Positions 15,296-23,274 of a stretch of DNA of 25,563 nt are shown piece after piece. The notes under the pieces were generated by a model. It did not search any database and had not been told where the DNA came from. It worked only from the letters and a program-made list of their open reading frames with translations. Both the position numbers and the translations under genes were made by a program. Position 1 is the first letter of the stretch, and the number at the start of each line of letters is the position of its first letter. Source of the stretch: an uncultured Veillonella sp. (lineage in GTDB: Bacteria; Bacillota; Negativicutes; Veillonellales; Veillonellaceae); assembly GCA_900550175.1 (NCBI GenBank), contig URQX01000010.1, positions 1 to 25,563 on the forward strand, read 5' to 3'.

Positions 15296-16104
15296 TTTTT
15301 TGCCCCCCATTTCCACATACCAGTAATGGTTTGACGAGGGCGTTCCATAAATGTACGCAACGCTTCTTTAATTTGATCTTCTGGCAAATGACGATAAATA
15401 TGACCGCCATAGGTATAGGAAATCGTCCCCGTTTCCTCACTGACAACAACAACGACAGCATCTGTTTGTTCAGATAAGCCGATGGCTGCACGGTGACGCG
15501 TACCAAGTTCAGTACTCAATGTACGGTCTTCAGTTAGTGGCAACAAACAACCAGCTGCACGAATGCGACCATCACGGATGATTAGCGCCCCATCATGAAG
15601 TGGCGTACTAGGAACGAAAATATTTTTAATTAATTCACGGCTCAACACAGCATCAATTAAAATACCTGTATCAACAAAATCATTGAGACCTACCTCACGT
15701 TCAAAAACGATAAGCGCCCCTGTGTGCTCACGAGACATAACGCGAGCCGCCGCCATCACTTCATTGATGGCCATATCCATTTCCTCTTCATTAACATTCT
15801 GTGCCTTACTGAAAATTCGACCACGGCCCAATTGTTCTAAAGCACGGCGCAATTCCGGTTGGAATACTACAGGCAATGCAAAGAGAAGAACAGTCATACT
15901 TTGTTGCAAAATCCAATTGATAACATATAGATTTAACAAATGACTCAATAAATTTAGAATTGCTAACATAACGAGACCTTTCAAAAGAGAAACGGCCCGT
16001 GTATCTTTAAGCAATTTATATAAGTAATAAATACCTACAGCAACGATTAAGATATCAGCGATATCAAGAAGCCTAAAGGTATGTATAAGTGCGTCAATAT
16101 GCAT
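15292..16104 (-). CDS. cdaA: Diadenylate cyclase (cyclic di-AMP synthase)
   Basis: This 270-residue membrane enzyme joins two ATP into cyclic di-AMP. Three hydrophobic N-terminal segments lie within residues 12-82. They are followed by a DAC domain with both signature motifs: DGA at 171-173 (STPLHDGALIIRDGRI) and RHR at 203-205 (GTRHRAAIGLSEQTDA). Length and layout match CdaA rather than DisA or CdaS. In Firmicutes, cyclic di-AMP controls potassium and osmolyte balance and cell-wall homeostasis. The start has an AAGGAG site, and a strong promoter is at 16163-16191. The stop overlaps cdaR. The gene pair is separated from glmM here, although the three genes remain within 5 kb. Confidence 0.97.
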   Translation of the reverse strand: MHIDALIHTFRLLDIADILIVAVGIYYLYKLLKDTRAVSLLKGLVMLAILNLLSHLLNLYVINWILQQSMTVLLFALPVVFQPELRRALEQLGRGRIFSKAQNVNEEEMDMAINEVMAAARVMSREHTGALIVFEREVGLNDFVDTGILIDAVLSRELIKNIFVPSTPLHDGALIIRDGRIRAAGCLLPLTEDRTLSTELGTRHRAAIGLSEQTDAVVVVVSEETGTISYTYGGHIYRHLPEDQIKEALRTFMERPRQTITGMWKWGAKK

Positions 16105-16128
16105 AAAAATAGCTCCTTATACAAAATA

Positions 16129-16162
16129 ATAAGGTACAACCAACTACTTGGCTGTACCTTAT
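16129..16162 (-). terminator. Terminator of the molybdenum hydroxylase operon
   Basis: ATAAGGTACA (16129-16138) pairs with TGTACCTTAT (16153-16162), with an inner CCAA/TTGG, and T-rich DNA (TATTTTG) follows on the minus strand. It stands about 70 nt after the stop at 16235. It abuts the cdaA promoter, whose predicted start (about 16156) lies within the upstream arm, so cdaA transcripts would lack the full stem and escape termination. Confidence 0.65.
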
Positions 16163-16191
16163 ATTTTAACTCATTTTAGAAGCACTGTAAA
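16163..16191 (-). promoter_or_regulatory. Promoter of cdaA-cdaR
   Basis: On the minus strand TTTACA (16186-16191) and TAAAAT (16163-16168) are spaced by exactly 17 bp. This is the same -35 as in the ABC operon and glmS promoters of this window, supporting a housekeeping sigma factor. Confidence 0.75.
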
Positions 16192-16234
16192 TTTATAAAC
16201 AATTATAAGCTATGATTTTTCTATAGTTATAGAC

Positions 16235-16549
16235 TTAAATATTTTGTGTTTCAATCCACACATCCATCTGTCCGCCACACACCATACCTTCTTTTACAGC
16301 TACATCGTCATCTAAAAGAACTTCAATACGACGATGTGCTTCTTTTTTATTCAAGGAATCAACAGCACTTAGGCGAATTTCATTCTCAGCACGACCACCA
16401 CCGATAGTACCAAAGATAGATCCATCTGGGAATACTACCATAGATGTGCCAGCCTTACGTGGTGTAGAACCACGGGTAAATAAAATTGTAGCTACAGCTA
16501 GTGTTTCGTTTTTACGAGCACTTAAATATTCAATAAACTCACGATTCAT
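16235..16549 (-). CDS. XdhC/CoxI N-terminal domain protein
   Basis: This 104-residue protein corresponds to the small N-terminal domain of XdhC. The signature GSTPRKAGTSMVVFPDGSIF-GTIGGGRAENE is complete, and VCGGQMDVWIE ends the domain. XdhC proteins bind the molybdenum cofactor, promote its sulfuration or insertion, and hand it to xanthine dehydrogenase. Normally this domain is fused ahead of a Rossmann domain; here the Rossmann part is encoded by the preceding, overlapping gene (11 nt). It is the last gene of the operon. The maturation role is well supported by family and context. Confidence 0.9.
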   Translation of the reverse strand: MNREFIEYLSARKNETLAVATILFTRGSTPRKAGTSMVVFPDGSIFGTIGGGRAENEIRLSAVDSLNKKEAHRRIEVLLDDDVAVKEGMVCGGQMDVWIETQNI

Positions 16550-17267
16550 GGCTCACTCTACCTTTCCGCAATGAGCCGCCTTTTTTTCCACGCACCACTG
16601 CCAAATATTCGCTAACGATAGATAATGCAATCTCCTCAGGAGTTTGTGCACCCAAGTCTAGACCAATTGGTGCGTATACCATATCTAATTCTTCTTGCGT
16701 CCAACCTTGTTCACGCAATACTTCAAATGCATAATGAATGCGCTTTTGACTGCCCATAACACCCATATAGGTTGGCAAGTAGTTGCGCAATTGTTCTAAA
16801 CATACATTGTCATACTCATGAGCACGAGTAACAATGATAAAACCATTATACTCATCAAGAGGTAGATCATTTTTAAAGTTTTCTAACGGCAAGCATTTAC
16901 GAGTTACTCGTTCGTCAAAGAATTCAGGAACTACATATTCTGGACGATCATCTACAACAGTAACACGACACCCAATGAATAGTAATAAATCTGTAATAGC
17001 ACGGCTCACATGACCAGCGCCTAACACAAGAACAGACGGATCATTTTCTACAGGTTGTACGAAACATTCAACTTCGCCTACCATGCACAAAGAATTAAGT
17101 TTTGCTTTATCTACCATAAAGCCTTCAATTGGTGTGCCATACAAAACACTACCATCTTCAGCATAAATTGTCTTATCCCCTTGACGCGGACCAGACAAAA
17201 CAGTAACCATCAACGTAGTTTCTGTAAGCTGAAGACGGTCTTTCATCACATCATAGATCGTTTCCAT
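16539..17267 (-). CDS. XdhC Rossmann-domain protein, Mo-hydroxylase maturation
   Basis: This 242-residue protein carries the C-terminal half of the XdhC family. A short beta-rich N-terminal part (TLMVTVLSGPRQGDKTIYAE) precedes a Rossmann fold beginning SVLVLGAGHVSRAITDLLLF, with the acidic residues of VTVVDDRPEY. The family ending IGLDLGAQTPEEIALSIVSE is present. It should act in cofactor sulfuration or loading together with the 104-residue product of the next gene. I chose the start at 17267, with AAAGGAATCAAG upstream, because the next possible start five codons earlier has no proper site. It overlaps yqeB upstream and the small XdhC gene downstream, so it is tightly coupled. Confidence 0.9.
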   Translation of the reverse strand: METIYDVMKDRLQLTETTLMVTVLSGPRQGDKTIYAEDGSVLYGTPIEGFMVDKAKLNSLCMVGEVECFVQPVENDPSVLVLGAGHVSRAITDLLLFIGCRVTVVDDRPEYVVPEFFDERVTRKCLPLENFKNDLPLDEYNGFIIVTRAHEYDNVCLEQLRNYLPTYMGVMGSQKRIHYAFEVLREQGWTQEELDMVYAPIGLDLGAQTPEEIALSIVSEYLAVVRGKKGGSLRKGRVSHES

Positions 17268-18063
17268 CTTGATTCCTTTCATAATCCCATGCAGTAACAG
17301 CTTCTAAAACGCCACCACCAACAGCGAGAGATTTATCTGAAATACTATAACAATGAGATTCTTCACAACGAGCATCTATATCGGCCAATTTAAAATGGTC
17401 GGATACGATGAGCCCGCTCTTAAGAATACCTCTAAGAATACCTGTAATTTTCGCCCGTACTGGCTCATCATCTACATAACCAATAACTTCATTGGCTTGT
17501 ACAGAATCTCCAATATGACGCTTAGCTGTAAATAGACCAGCCTTTGGAGAGTGAATAACACGCTCATGAGTATAACCACCTACATTACCAGGAATACCCG
17601 TATTAGGTTGCGCCGGGCCATCGTAGATACAGCGACCTAAATAATGACCACGCATAGTTTCAATAACGACATCCACGTCATCCCCTGCAGTAAATCCAGG
17701 CCCTACACCAATAACGAGATCCGCATCATCACGTTCGGTACCAAGATTCTTCTTGCTTAAGATGGCATCTACAACAATAGCTGGTTTTAATGTATCTAAT
17801 AACTCTTCGTATGAACAAGTCACAACGGGAATAACACCTTGGGCCAACGTATCCGTAACTTCGCTAAGGGCCACATGACGGGCTACAAAGCGTTCCAAAA
17901 TCATTTCTCCACGATGCACAGCATTCCCGTAACAAACTTCACGGCGAATCATGGTAGGAATGGCGATTTCGTTAATCACCACAGGATAACCTGCACGTTT
18001 CAATCTATATACAGCACCAGAAGCGATATCTCCGCCTCCACGCATAAGCACTAATGGTTTCAT
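17251..18063 (-). CDS. yqeB: Selenium-dependent molybdenum hydroxylase maturation protein YqeB
   Basis: This 270-residue cytoplasmic protein is of the EF2563/YqeB family. The N-terminus VLMRGGGDIASGAVYRLKRA is diagnostic, as are IPTMIRREVCYGNAVHRGE and GPGFTAGDDVDVVIET. The C-terminal half resembles a biotinyl-like beta domain (GDSVQANEVIGYVDDEPVRA). The family is known almost only from clusters of selenium-dependent molybdenum hydroxylases, and its biochemical step is not established. Its start overlaps the stop of the MocA-like gene in an ATGA arrangement, and its end overlaps the XdhC gene. This gene and yqeC are the main reason for calling the operon selenium-dependent. Confidence 0.9.
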   Translation of the reverse strand: MKPLVLMRGGGDIASGAVYRLKRAGYPVVINEIAIPTMIRREVCYGNAVHRGEMILERFVARHVALSEVTDTLAQGVIPVVTCSYEELLDTLKPAIVVDAILSKKNLGTERDDADLVIGVGPGFTAGDDVDVVIETMRGHYLGRCIYDGPAQPNTGIPGNVGGYTHERVIHSPKAGLFTAKRHIGDSVQANEVIGYVDDEPVRAKITGILRGILKSGLIVSDHFKLADIDARCEESHCYSISDKSLAVGGGVLEAVTAWDYERNQDGNDL

Positions 18064-18782
18064 AATGCCTCACTTTCACGTTGTTTCAAACGCTCAAAAT
18101 CGTCGGGTGTGTCGATATCACATCCAATATCGTCTCGAATACACAATTTGATAACATGGTCTTTACCATTACCACGAATGATGGTTTTGCCACCTTGATC
18201 CCCTTGGATATGTTGTAAAGGTTCAAACCAATGCGAACCAAAAAGAACGGGATTTCCCGACTGATAATTCGCCCCGTAATGCGGGACGACGATAGTTTTC
18301 GAATGAAAGTTTTCACTAAATGCACTAATAACCTGATGTACAACATTCCCAGTCAATAGTGGTTGATCCCCTACGGAACAAAGAATGCCGTCTAGGGGTA
18401 TCGGTGAATTTTCTACCAAATGACGTACTCCTATCGCTATGGACAGACCTTGTCCACGCTCAGGATGTTTATTCTGAACTACTTCAAAACCATAGCTCTT
18501 AACAATGGGTTCTAATTTTTCATGATCCTCACCAGTAACTGCTACAAATGGTAGTTTACAGAATTCAGTAGGTTTTACATAATCTTCCCATCCACAATGA
18601 AGAGCCCCACAGACCGCATCTAAAACAGTTTTTCCGCGCCAGGGTAAAAGCTGCTTATTACATCCCATGCGCTTGGATTGTCCTCCTACGAGGAGGACAA
18701 TACCAATATGCAAAGGGCGACGGTCTATGGGGTCTCTCATGGGACTGAAAGCGTTATTAAATTTTGCTTTCACATAAGTCAT
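18060..18782 (-). CDS. MocA/MobA-like molybdopterin nucleotidyltransferase
   Basis: This 240-residue cytoplasmic enzyme has the nucleotidyltransferase signature LVGGQSKRMGCNKQLL (31-46, an LxxGxSxRMG-x2-K loop) and the metal-binding GDQPLL (138-143). It should transfer CMP or a similar nucleotide to molybdopterin for hydroxylase cofactor, as MocA does. It is equally the homologue found in selenium-dependent hydroxylase clusters (YgfJ type). Residues 1-24 precede the first strand and look like an unstructured extension; the start at 18782 has a GGTAGGT site. It lies 6 nt after yqeC and overlaps yqeB. Substrate nucleotide and exact cofactor form are inferred. Confidence 0.85.
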   Translation of the reverse strand: MTYVKAKFNNAFSPMRDPIDRRPLHIGIVLLVGGQSKRMGCNKQLLPWRGKTVLDAVCGALHCGWEDYVKPTEFCKLPFVAVTGEDHEKLEPIVKSYGFEVVQNKHPERGQGLSIAIGVRHLVENSPIPLDGILCSVGDQPLLTGNVVHQVISAFSENFHSKTIVVPHYGANYQSGNPVLFGSHWFEPLQHIQGDQGGKTIIRGNGKDHVIKLCIRDDIGCDIDTPDDFERLKQRESEAL

Positions 18783-18788
18783 GAGTAC

Positions 18789-19547
18789 CTACCGACATTG
18801 AATAATGCGACGGATTTCACAACTTGCTTTGTATCCATCAGCTAAGATGATAGCGGAAATGTCACTATCTACAATATGATCAATAAAATCATCGATAATA
18901 CGATGTTGCACCGTTTCATAACCAGTACAGAACAGGATTTTTTTGCCTTTACTGTATTGGAATAAGCCTTGTTTATGGAGCACAAGGTCGGCTAACATGC
19001 GCGGTGTTACAATGGCACCCATATCGCGTTTCACAATATCTTGAACAAGCTCGATATTATGTACGTGCTCATCATCTAGTGGGGCCCCTAACATTTGTAA
19101 ATTCACTAGACCAATTGTAGTCTTTGTGAGCGATGGAATGACCGGCTCAGTCGTCTTAGGCGCCTTAAGCCACTTTTCCTTTGCCCCATCTGCTTCCACT
19201 ACAATTTGCCAGTTCGGATGTAACTTTGCTAAACCATCGATAAGATCACAATCTAAGGAGTCTACTTTTGTTCCTGTAATGCCAGAGAACCACGCACCAC
19301 AATATCCACGCAACACACGATCAGTACAATATTCATCAGCTTCATTAATATTTCGAGTATAAATCGGTTCATAATGAGCTACTTGAGATTCATAGAGTCG
19401 AGTCGTAGTCGTAACTACGATGGGCTGACCTTTCAGCCGTCCATATTCTACTAATTTTGAAAGCACAGTCGTTTTACCGCCAGCCCCAACAAGGGCCACG
19501 ATTCCCGGCTGAATCAATCGATTCCAATAGGATGTTTGTGATGTCAT
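18789..19547 (-). CDS. yqeC: Selenium-dependent molybdenum hydroxylase maturation protein YqeC
   Basis: This 252-residue cytoplasmic P-loop protein has Walker A GAGGKTT at 21-27, then PIVVTTTTRLYE, and the family stretch VVEADGAKEKWLKAP, which resembles a Walker B-like acidic site followed by a conserved Lys. YqeC proteins are annotated as putative selenium cofactor biosynthesis factors and co-occur with selD and labile-selenium hydroxylases; their reaction is unproven. A strong AAGGAGG site precedes the start, 41 nt after the Mo-subunit gene. It is the first of five maturation genes behind the three enzyme subunits. Confidence 0.88.
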   Translation of the reverse strand: MTSQTSYWNRLIQPGIVALVGAGGKTTVLSKLVEYGRLKGQPIVVTTTTRLYESQVAHYEPIYTRNINEADEYCTDRVLRGYCGAWFSGITGTKVDSLDCDLIDGLAKLHPNWQIVVEADGAKEKWLKAPKTTEPVIPSLTKTTIGLVNLQMLGAPLDDEHVHNIELVQDIVKRDMGAIVTPRMLADLVLHKQGLFQYSKGKKILFCTGYETVQHRIIDDFIDHIVDSDISAIILADGYKASCEIRRIIQCR

Positions 19548-19588
19548 AAAACCAGGCCTCCTTAGAAAGGAAAAGTAAATAGAAACCT

Positions 19589-21883
19589 CTATACTTTATA
19601 TTTCTCGTCCATAGCCACAAATACCTTCTCAGGTGTCATAGGTAATGTACGAACGTCCGCACCAACTGCATTTTTAATAGCATGTTGAATAGCTGGACTA
19701 GCCGTATTAATAACAACTTCACCAATAGATTTAGCGCCAAATCCACCTGTCGGTTCATAAGATTCTACAAAGTCTACATGCAACTCACCGATATCTTGAC
19801 GGGTTGGAATTTTATAAGTCATAAGGTTATTAGTCTCTAAACGACCATTGCTGGAATAACGCACATCTTCATATAGTGCCATACCGATAGCTTGCACCAC
19901 GCCACCTTCAACTTGAACCCGAGCCAATTTAGGGTTAATAACAGTACCGCAATCGATACAGGAGTATGTATGAAGAGGAATAACCTTACCAGTTTGTTTG
20001 TCTACTTTCACCTCTGCAATAGTTGCCATGAATGGAGGTGGGGATGTATGACTGCCCCAGGTAGCAAAACCAGACAATTGTTCAGCGTTAACGCCTACCA
20101 ATAATTTTGGAGCCAATTGATGGATATCCATTGTTTGGGAACCATCTTTTGTAGTAGCTACAACGCCATCAAAGTCGATGTTCTCTACATCTGTATTGAA
20201 GAATTGAGCAAACTTAGCAATAATCTTAGTGCGTAATTCTTCAGCAGCCATCTTAGCAGCCGTGCCGGTTACGTATGTTGTACTAGACGCATAGGAACCT
20301 GGGTCAAATGGTACGATGTCTGTATCGGATTCGACAACAGTCATGTATTCCATAGGACAACCAATTACTTCGCAAGCCATTTGAGTCAACACTGTATTAG
20401 AACCCATGCCCATATCGGAAGAGCCAGTGTACAATGTATAGTTACCATCATCACCAAGGCGAATTTCTACAGATGCTACGTCAATATTAGCAACGCCAGA
20501 ACCTTGCAATGCTAGCGCCATACCAAGGCCGCCACGGTAGCGTTCATCGATATCCCAAGAATGAGGACGTTCATCCCAACGAGCCATTTCTTTTACCCGA
20601 TTTACAGTATCTTGGAACAAACCAGAATCAAGATATTCATCTGGAGCGTATACTAAGCTTTGTTCACCTTGAGCAATCAAGTTCTTTTGACGCAATTCAG
20701 CAGGGTCTACACCCATTTTGTCTGCCAAGTTATTAACTGCACACTCTAAAGGCCACAACGCTTCAGTAGCACCATAACCGCGGAATGCACCACCTGGTGT
20801 ATGGTTCATGTATACGCCTTCTGTACCGTAGTGAATTGCTGTCGCTTTATTGTATAAAGGAATGGACTTATGCTCACCAGCTGTAGTTGTAGTGAAACAG
20901 TGAGTTGCATGAGCACCAGCATCAGTAATGGAATCCATATCAATTACCTTGATAAGGCCATCTTTTGTAGCACCTACACGGATTTTCCATTCACGAGCAT
21001 GACGTGTAGTAGAGCAAGTTTGCGCTTCCGTACGATCGTATAAGAGATAGCAAGGTTTCTTCAATGTCCATGCCACAAAAGCTGTCATAAGTTCTGTACA
21101 AGCCGTTTGTTTAGAACCGAATCCACCGCCGATACGAGGTTTGATTACGCGAACTTTTGTCGCAGGAATACCAAGTGCACGCGCGATATGTCGGCGTACA
21201 TGGAATACGATTTGCGTGGAAGATACGATAACTACGCGGCCCAATGCATCTATATAACCAAAGCTTTGGAACGGTTCCATCGCTGTTTGGCGTGTCGCTT
21301 GGTCAAAGTAAGTACCTTCTACTACATAATCACATTTTGCAAGTTCAGACTCAATATCGCCTACTCGTTTATGATAGGATACGCAAATATTGCGTTTATA
21401 ATCTTGACCTACAGGGATATTATTGTGAATATCATCTTCAGGATGAACTACAGTTTCATGGTCGATAGCCGTATGCATATCGAGCACAGGTTTTTGTACT
21501 TCGTATTCAACCTTGATTAGTGGCATCGCTTTAAGTGCTGTAGCTTCATCTTTTGCCACAACAAGAGCCACTTCATCGCCTACATAGCGAACTACAGGAT
21601 CCAAGATGAGAGCATCATAAGCAGATGGCTCTGGATATGTTTGACCGGCCAATGTAAATCGAGTATTCGGCACATCTTCATGTGTGAAGATAGCTTCAAC
21701 GCCTGGAATCAATTTAGCTTTAGATGTATCAATAGATTTAATACGCGCCTGTGCATGAGGGCTACGAAGTACCTTAATAACGAGCGCATCTTTTGGAACA
21801 AAATCACCTGTATAAGATGGTTTACCAGACAAGATACCTTTATAGTCAACTTTGTCATAGGACTTACCGATGTGCTTATTCAT
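19589..21883 (-). CDS. Xanthine dehydrogenase family molybdopterin-binding (catalytic) subunit
   Basis: This 764-residue subunit holds the molybdopterin cofactor and substrate site of a cytoplasmic hydroxylase. The first domain (SGKPSYTGDFVPKDALVIKV) is the usual a/b hammerhead. GGGFGSKQ (252-259) is the Mo-pterin loop, GGAFRGYG (364-371) contains R368, and GAKSIGEVV (716-724) contains the base E722. E286 in YDRTEAQ aligns with the second substrate glutamate. In bovine xanthine oxidase the equivalents are E802, R880 and E1261, so the purine-type pocket appears complete. Aldehyde oxidases usually lose the first Glu. No in-frame TGA is seen, so selenium, if used, would be a labile cofactor rather than selenocysteine. 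TAATG overlap couples it to the 2Fe-2S gene. Confidence 0.93.
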   Translation of the reverse strand: MNKHIGKSYDKVDYKGILSGKPSYTGDFVPKDALVIKVLRSPHAQARIKSIDTSKAKLIPGVEAIFTHEDVPNTRFTLAGQTYPEPSAYDALILDPVVRYVGDEVALVVAKDEATALKAMPLIKVEYEVQKPVLDMHTAIDHETVVHPEDDIHNNIPVGQDYKRNICVSYHKRVGDIESELAKCDYVVEGTYFDQATRQTAMEPFQSFGYIDALGRVVIVSSTQIVFHVRRHIARALGIPATKVRVIKPRIGGGFGSKQTACTELMTAFVAWTLKKPCYLLYDRTEAQTCSTTRHAREWKIRVGATKDGLIKVIDMDSITDAGAHATHCFTTTTAGEHKSIPLYNKATAIHYGTEGVYMNHTPGGAFRGYGATEALWPLECAVNNLADKMGVDPAELRQKNLIAQGEQSLVYAPDEYLDSGLFQDTVNRVKEMARWDERPHSWDIDERYRGGLGMALALQGSGVANIDVASVEIRLGDDGNYTLYTGSSDMGMGSNTVLTQMACEVIGCPMEYMTVVESDTDIVPFDPGSYASSTTYVTGTAAKMAAEELRTKIIAKFAQFFNTDVENIDFDGVVATTKDGSQTMDIHQLAPKLLVGVNAEQLSGFATWGSHTSPPPFMATIAEVKVDKQTGKVIPLHTYSCIDCGTVINPKLARVQVEGGVVQAIGMALYEDVRYSSNGRLETNNLMTYKIPTRQDIGELHVDFVESYEPTGGFGAKSIGEVVINTASPAIQHAIKNAVGADVRTLPMTPEKVFVAMDEKYKV

Positions 21884-22338
21884 TATTTCAGGCCTCCTTC
21901 TAAGAATTTACGAACCCCTCGAAGTTGTGATTCATAGCCAGTACAACGGCATAAATTACCGATGAGGTACTCGCGGATTTCATCATCACTAGCCTTTGGA
22001 TTTTTACGTTTCAAGTTGATAGCACTCATCATCATGCCAGTTGTGCAGAAACCGCATTGGTCAGCACCTTCGCTAGCAATACAATCTGCTAATAATTCAG
22101 CCTCTTCTTGTAAGCCTTCTAATGTAGTAATTTTGTGACCTGGTGCACGGAATGTAGGGTACGCACAAGACAAGATAATTTCGTCATCTACCCATACAGT
22201 GCAAAGGCCACAGTTTGTTGTATCACAGCCACAGCGTACGCTGTAATAACCAAGATTACGCAATGTATCCAACAACATTTCATCAGTTGGCACATTAACA
22301 GTTACATTTTTATTATTAATATTAAGTACTAATTCCAT
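21883..22338 (-). CDS. Xanthine dehydrogenase family 2Fe-2S subunit
   Basis: This 151-residue electron-transfer subunit has the two expected cluster domains. The plant-ferredoxin-like N-terminal site uses C38, C43, C46 and C58 (CGCDTTNCGLCTVW...LSC). The helical C-terminal site uses C95, C98, C130 and C132 (QCGFCTTGMM and NLCRCTGYE). It passes electrons from the Mo subunit to the FAD subunit. Length and Cys spacing are standard. The start overlaps the FAD-subunit stop and the end overlaps the Mo-subunit start, both as TAATG, giving stoichiometric coupled translation. Confidence 0.96.
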   Translation of the reverse strand: MELVLNINNKNVTVNVPTDEMLLDTLRNLGYYSVRCGCDTTNCGLCTVWVDDEIILSCAYPTFRAPGHKITTLEGLQEEAELLADCIASEGADQCGFCTTGMMMSAINLKRKNPKASDDEIREYLIGNLCRCTGYESQLRGVRKFLEGGLK

Positions 22339-23120
22339 TATTGTGCCACCTCCTTAGCCAAGCGTTGAACCATTGCTTTTACCATTTCCATGCGGTATTC
22401 TTTGGACGCATGAGAGTTAGATTGATAAACCAATTCTTCAGATGCTAATTGGCCTGCTTCTTTTGCTGCAGCCAATCCTTTTTCTGAAAGCAAAGTACTT
22501 GCTTTTTCTGCTAATTGAGGCACGCCAGGTCTTGTACCAATGTACAATTCAACGCCTTTATCATCACGGCGAATAGCACCTGTCAACACTGGGAAATCGC
22601 CACGAGAGATACGAAGAGCTTCTACAGCTACAGGTACCTCTACTTTAGGAATGCGAATTTCCACGAGGATATCACGTTCTCTGTATTTCATATAGTCATG
22701 TATGGACATGCGACCGCCTTTAAAAGTAACGATGTCTGCATGTACTGCCATTAATGCAGGAATAATGTCGGAGAAGCCGAAGCGGCTTGCTACAGATCCA
22801 CCCATAGTAGCAGTGTTGCGGAACTGAATGCCAAGAATTTCTTTAACACCTTTAACAACAGCACCACCGCAGAATTGTTGTAATGGCTCAAAACGTTCCA
22901 CATCACCTTGCGTTGCCATAGCACCAATGGCAAATTCGTTATCCTCTTCGCGAACATAACGCAAGTCAAGACTAGCCATATCAATCACTGCAGGCCATGT
23001 GCGTCGACCTAAACGCAACCAGCAGCCGCCAGCTAGCATTGGAGCAGTTTTGTTTTTTGTGGCTAATTCATAAGCCTCTTCCACCGTCTTCGGTTGTAAT
23101 ACTTTCATAAATGCTAACAT
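22338..23120 (-). CDS. Xanthine dehydrogenase family FAD-binding subunit
   Basis: This 260-residue subunit is of the CoxM/XdhB type. It begins near MKVLQPKTVEEAYELA, has the FAD-loop segment APMLAGGCWLRLG, and the second flavin motif RNTATMGGSVASR. It receives electrons from the 2Fe-2S subunit and passes them to an acceptor not identified here. I placed the start at 23120, with AGAGGACAG about 6 nt upstream. A frame open to 23189 would add 23 residues without a ribosome site. It is somewhat shorter than the usual 280-290 residues. It is the first gene of the eight-gene operon. Confidence 0.92.
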   Translation of the reverse strand: MLAFMKVLQPKTVEEAYELATKNKTAPMLAGGCWLRLGRRTWPAVIDMASLDLRYVREEDNEFAIGAMATQGDVERFEPLQQFCGGAVVKGVKEILGIQFRNTATMGGSVASRFGFSDIIPALMAVHADIVTFKGGRMSIHDYMKYRERDILVEIRIPKVEVPVAVEALRISRGDFPVLTGAIRRDDKGVELYIGTRPGVPQLAEKASTLLSEKGLAAAKEAGQLASEELVYQSNSHASKEYRMEMVKAMVQRLAKEVAQ

Positions 23121-23274
23121 AATCTGTCCTCTCAATGGTATACTAATACTAACAGAACTGGATGATAGCCATAAAAATACAGATATCACCGAACTACAAA
23201 CCTAGCAGGAATCTATAGAATTCCTCACGTTTCTTATACTTTTATTTTACCAATTATTCGCTACTAAATCTACG
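23121..23274. promoter_or_regulatory. Divergent control region between Mo-hydroxylase operon and queG
   Basis: These 154 bp must carry both divergent promoters, but neither is convincing by eye: TATAAG and TAAAAT on the minus strand and TATACT on the plus strand lack good -35 partners. An inverted repeat AGGAAT-N7-ATTCCT (23207-23225) is the only clear symmetric element and could be an operator. I did not recognise a molybdenum-cofactor or purine riboswitch. Confidence 0.35.

Noticed and set aside
21107..21520. 137-codon plus-strand ORF inside the Mo-subunit gene
   Set aside because: It lies wholly antisense to a well-conserved gene, has no recognisable motif or ribosome site, and its composition is that of a shadow frame.
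19589..21883. Selenocysteine in the Mo subunit
   Set aside because: The frame contains no in-frame TGA; selenium in this enzyme class is a non-protein ligand, so YqeB/YqeC do not imply selenocysteine.
23121..23274. Possible molybdenum-cofactor or purine riboswitch before the hydroxylase operon
   Set aside because: Only a short AGGAAT/ATTCCT repeat was found; the conserved junction sequences of either riboswitch are not visible.
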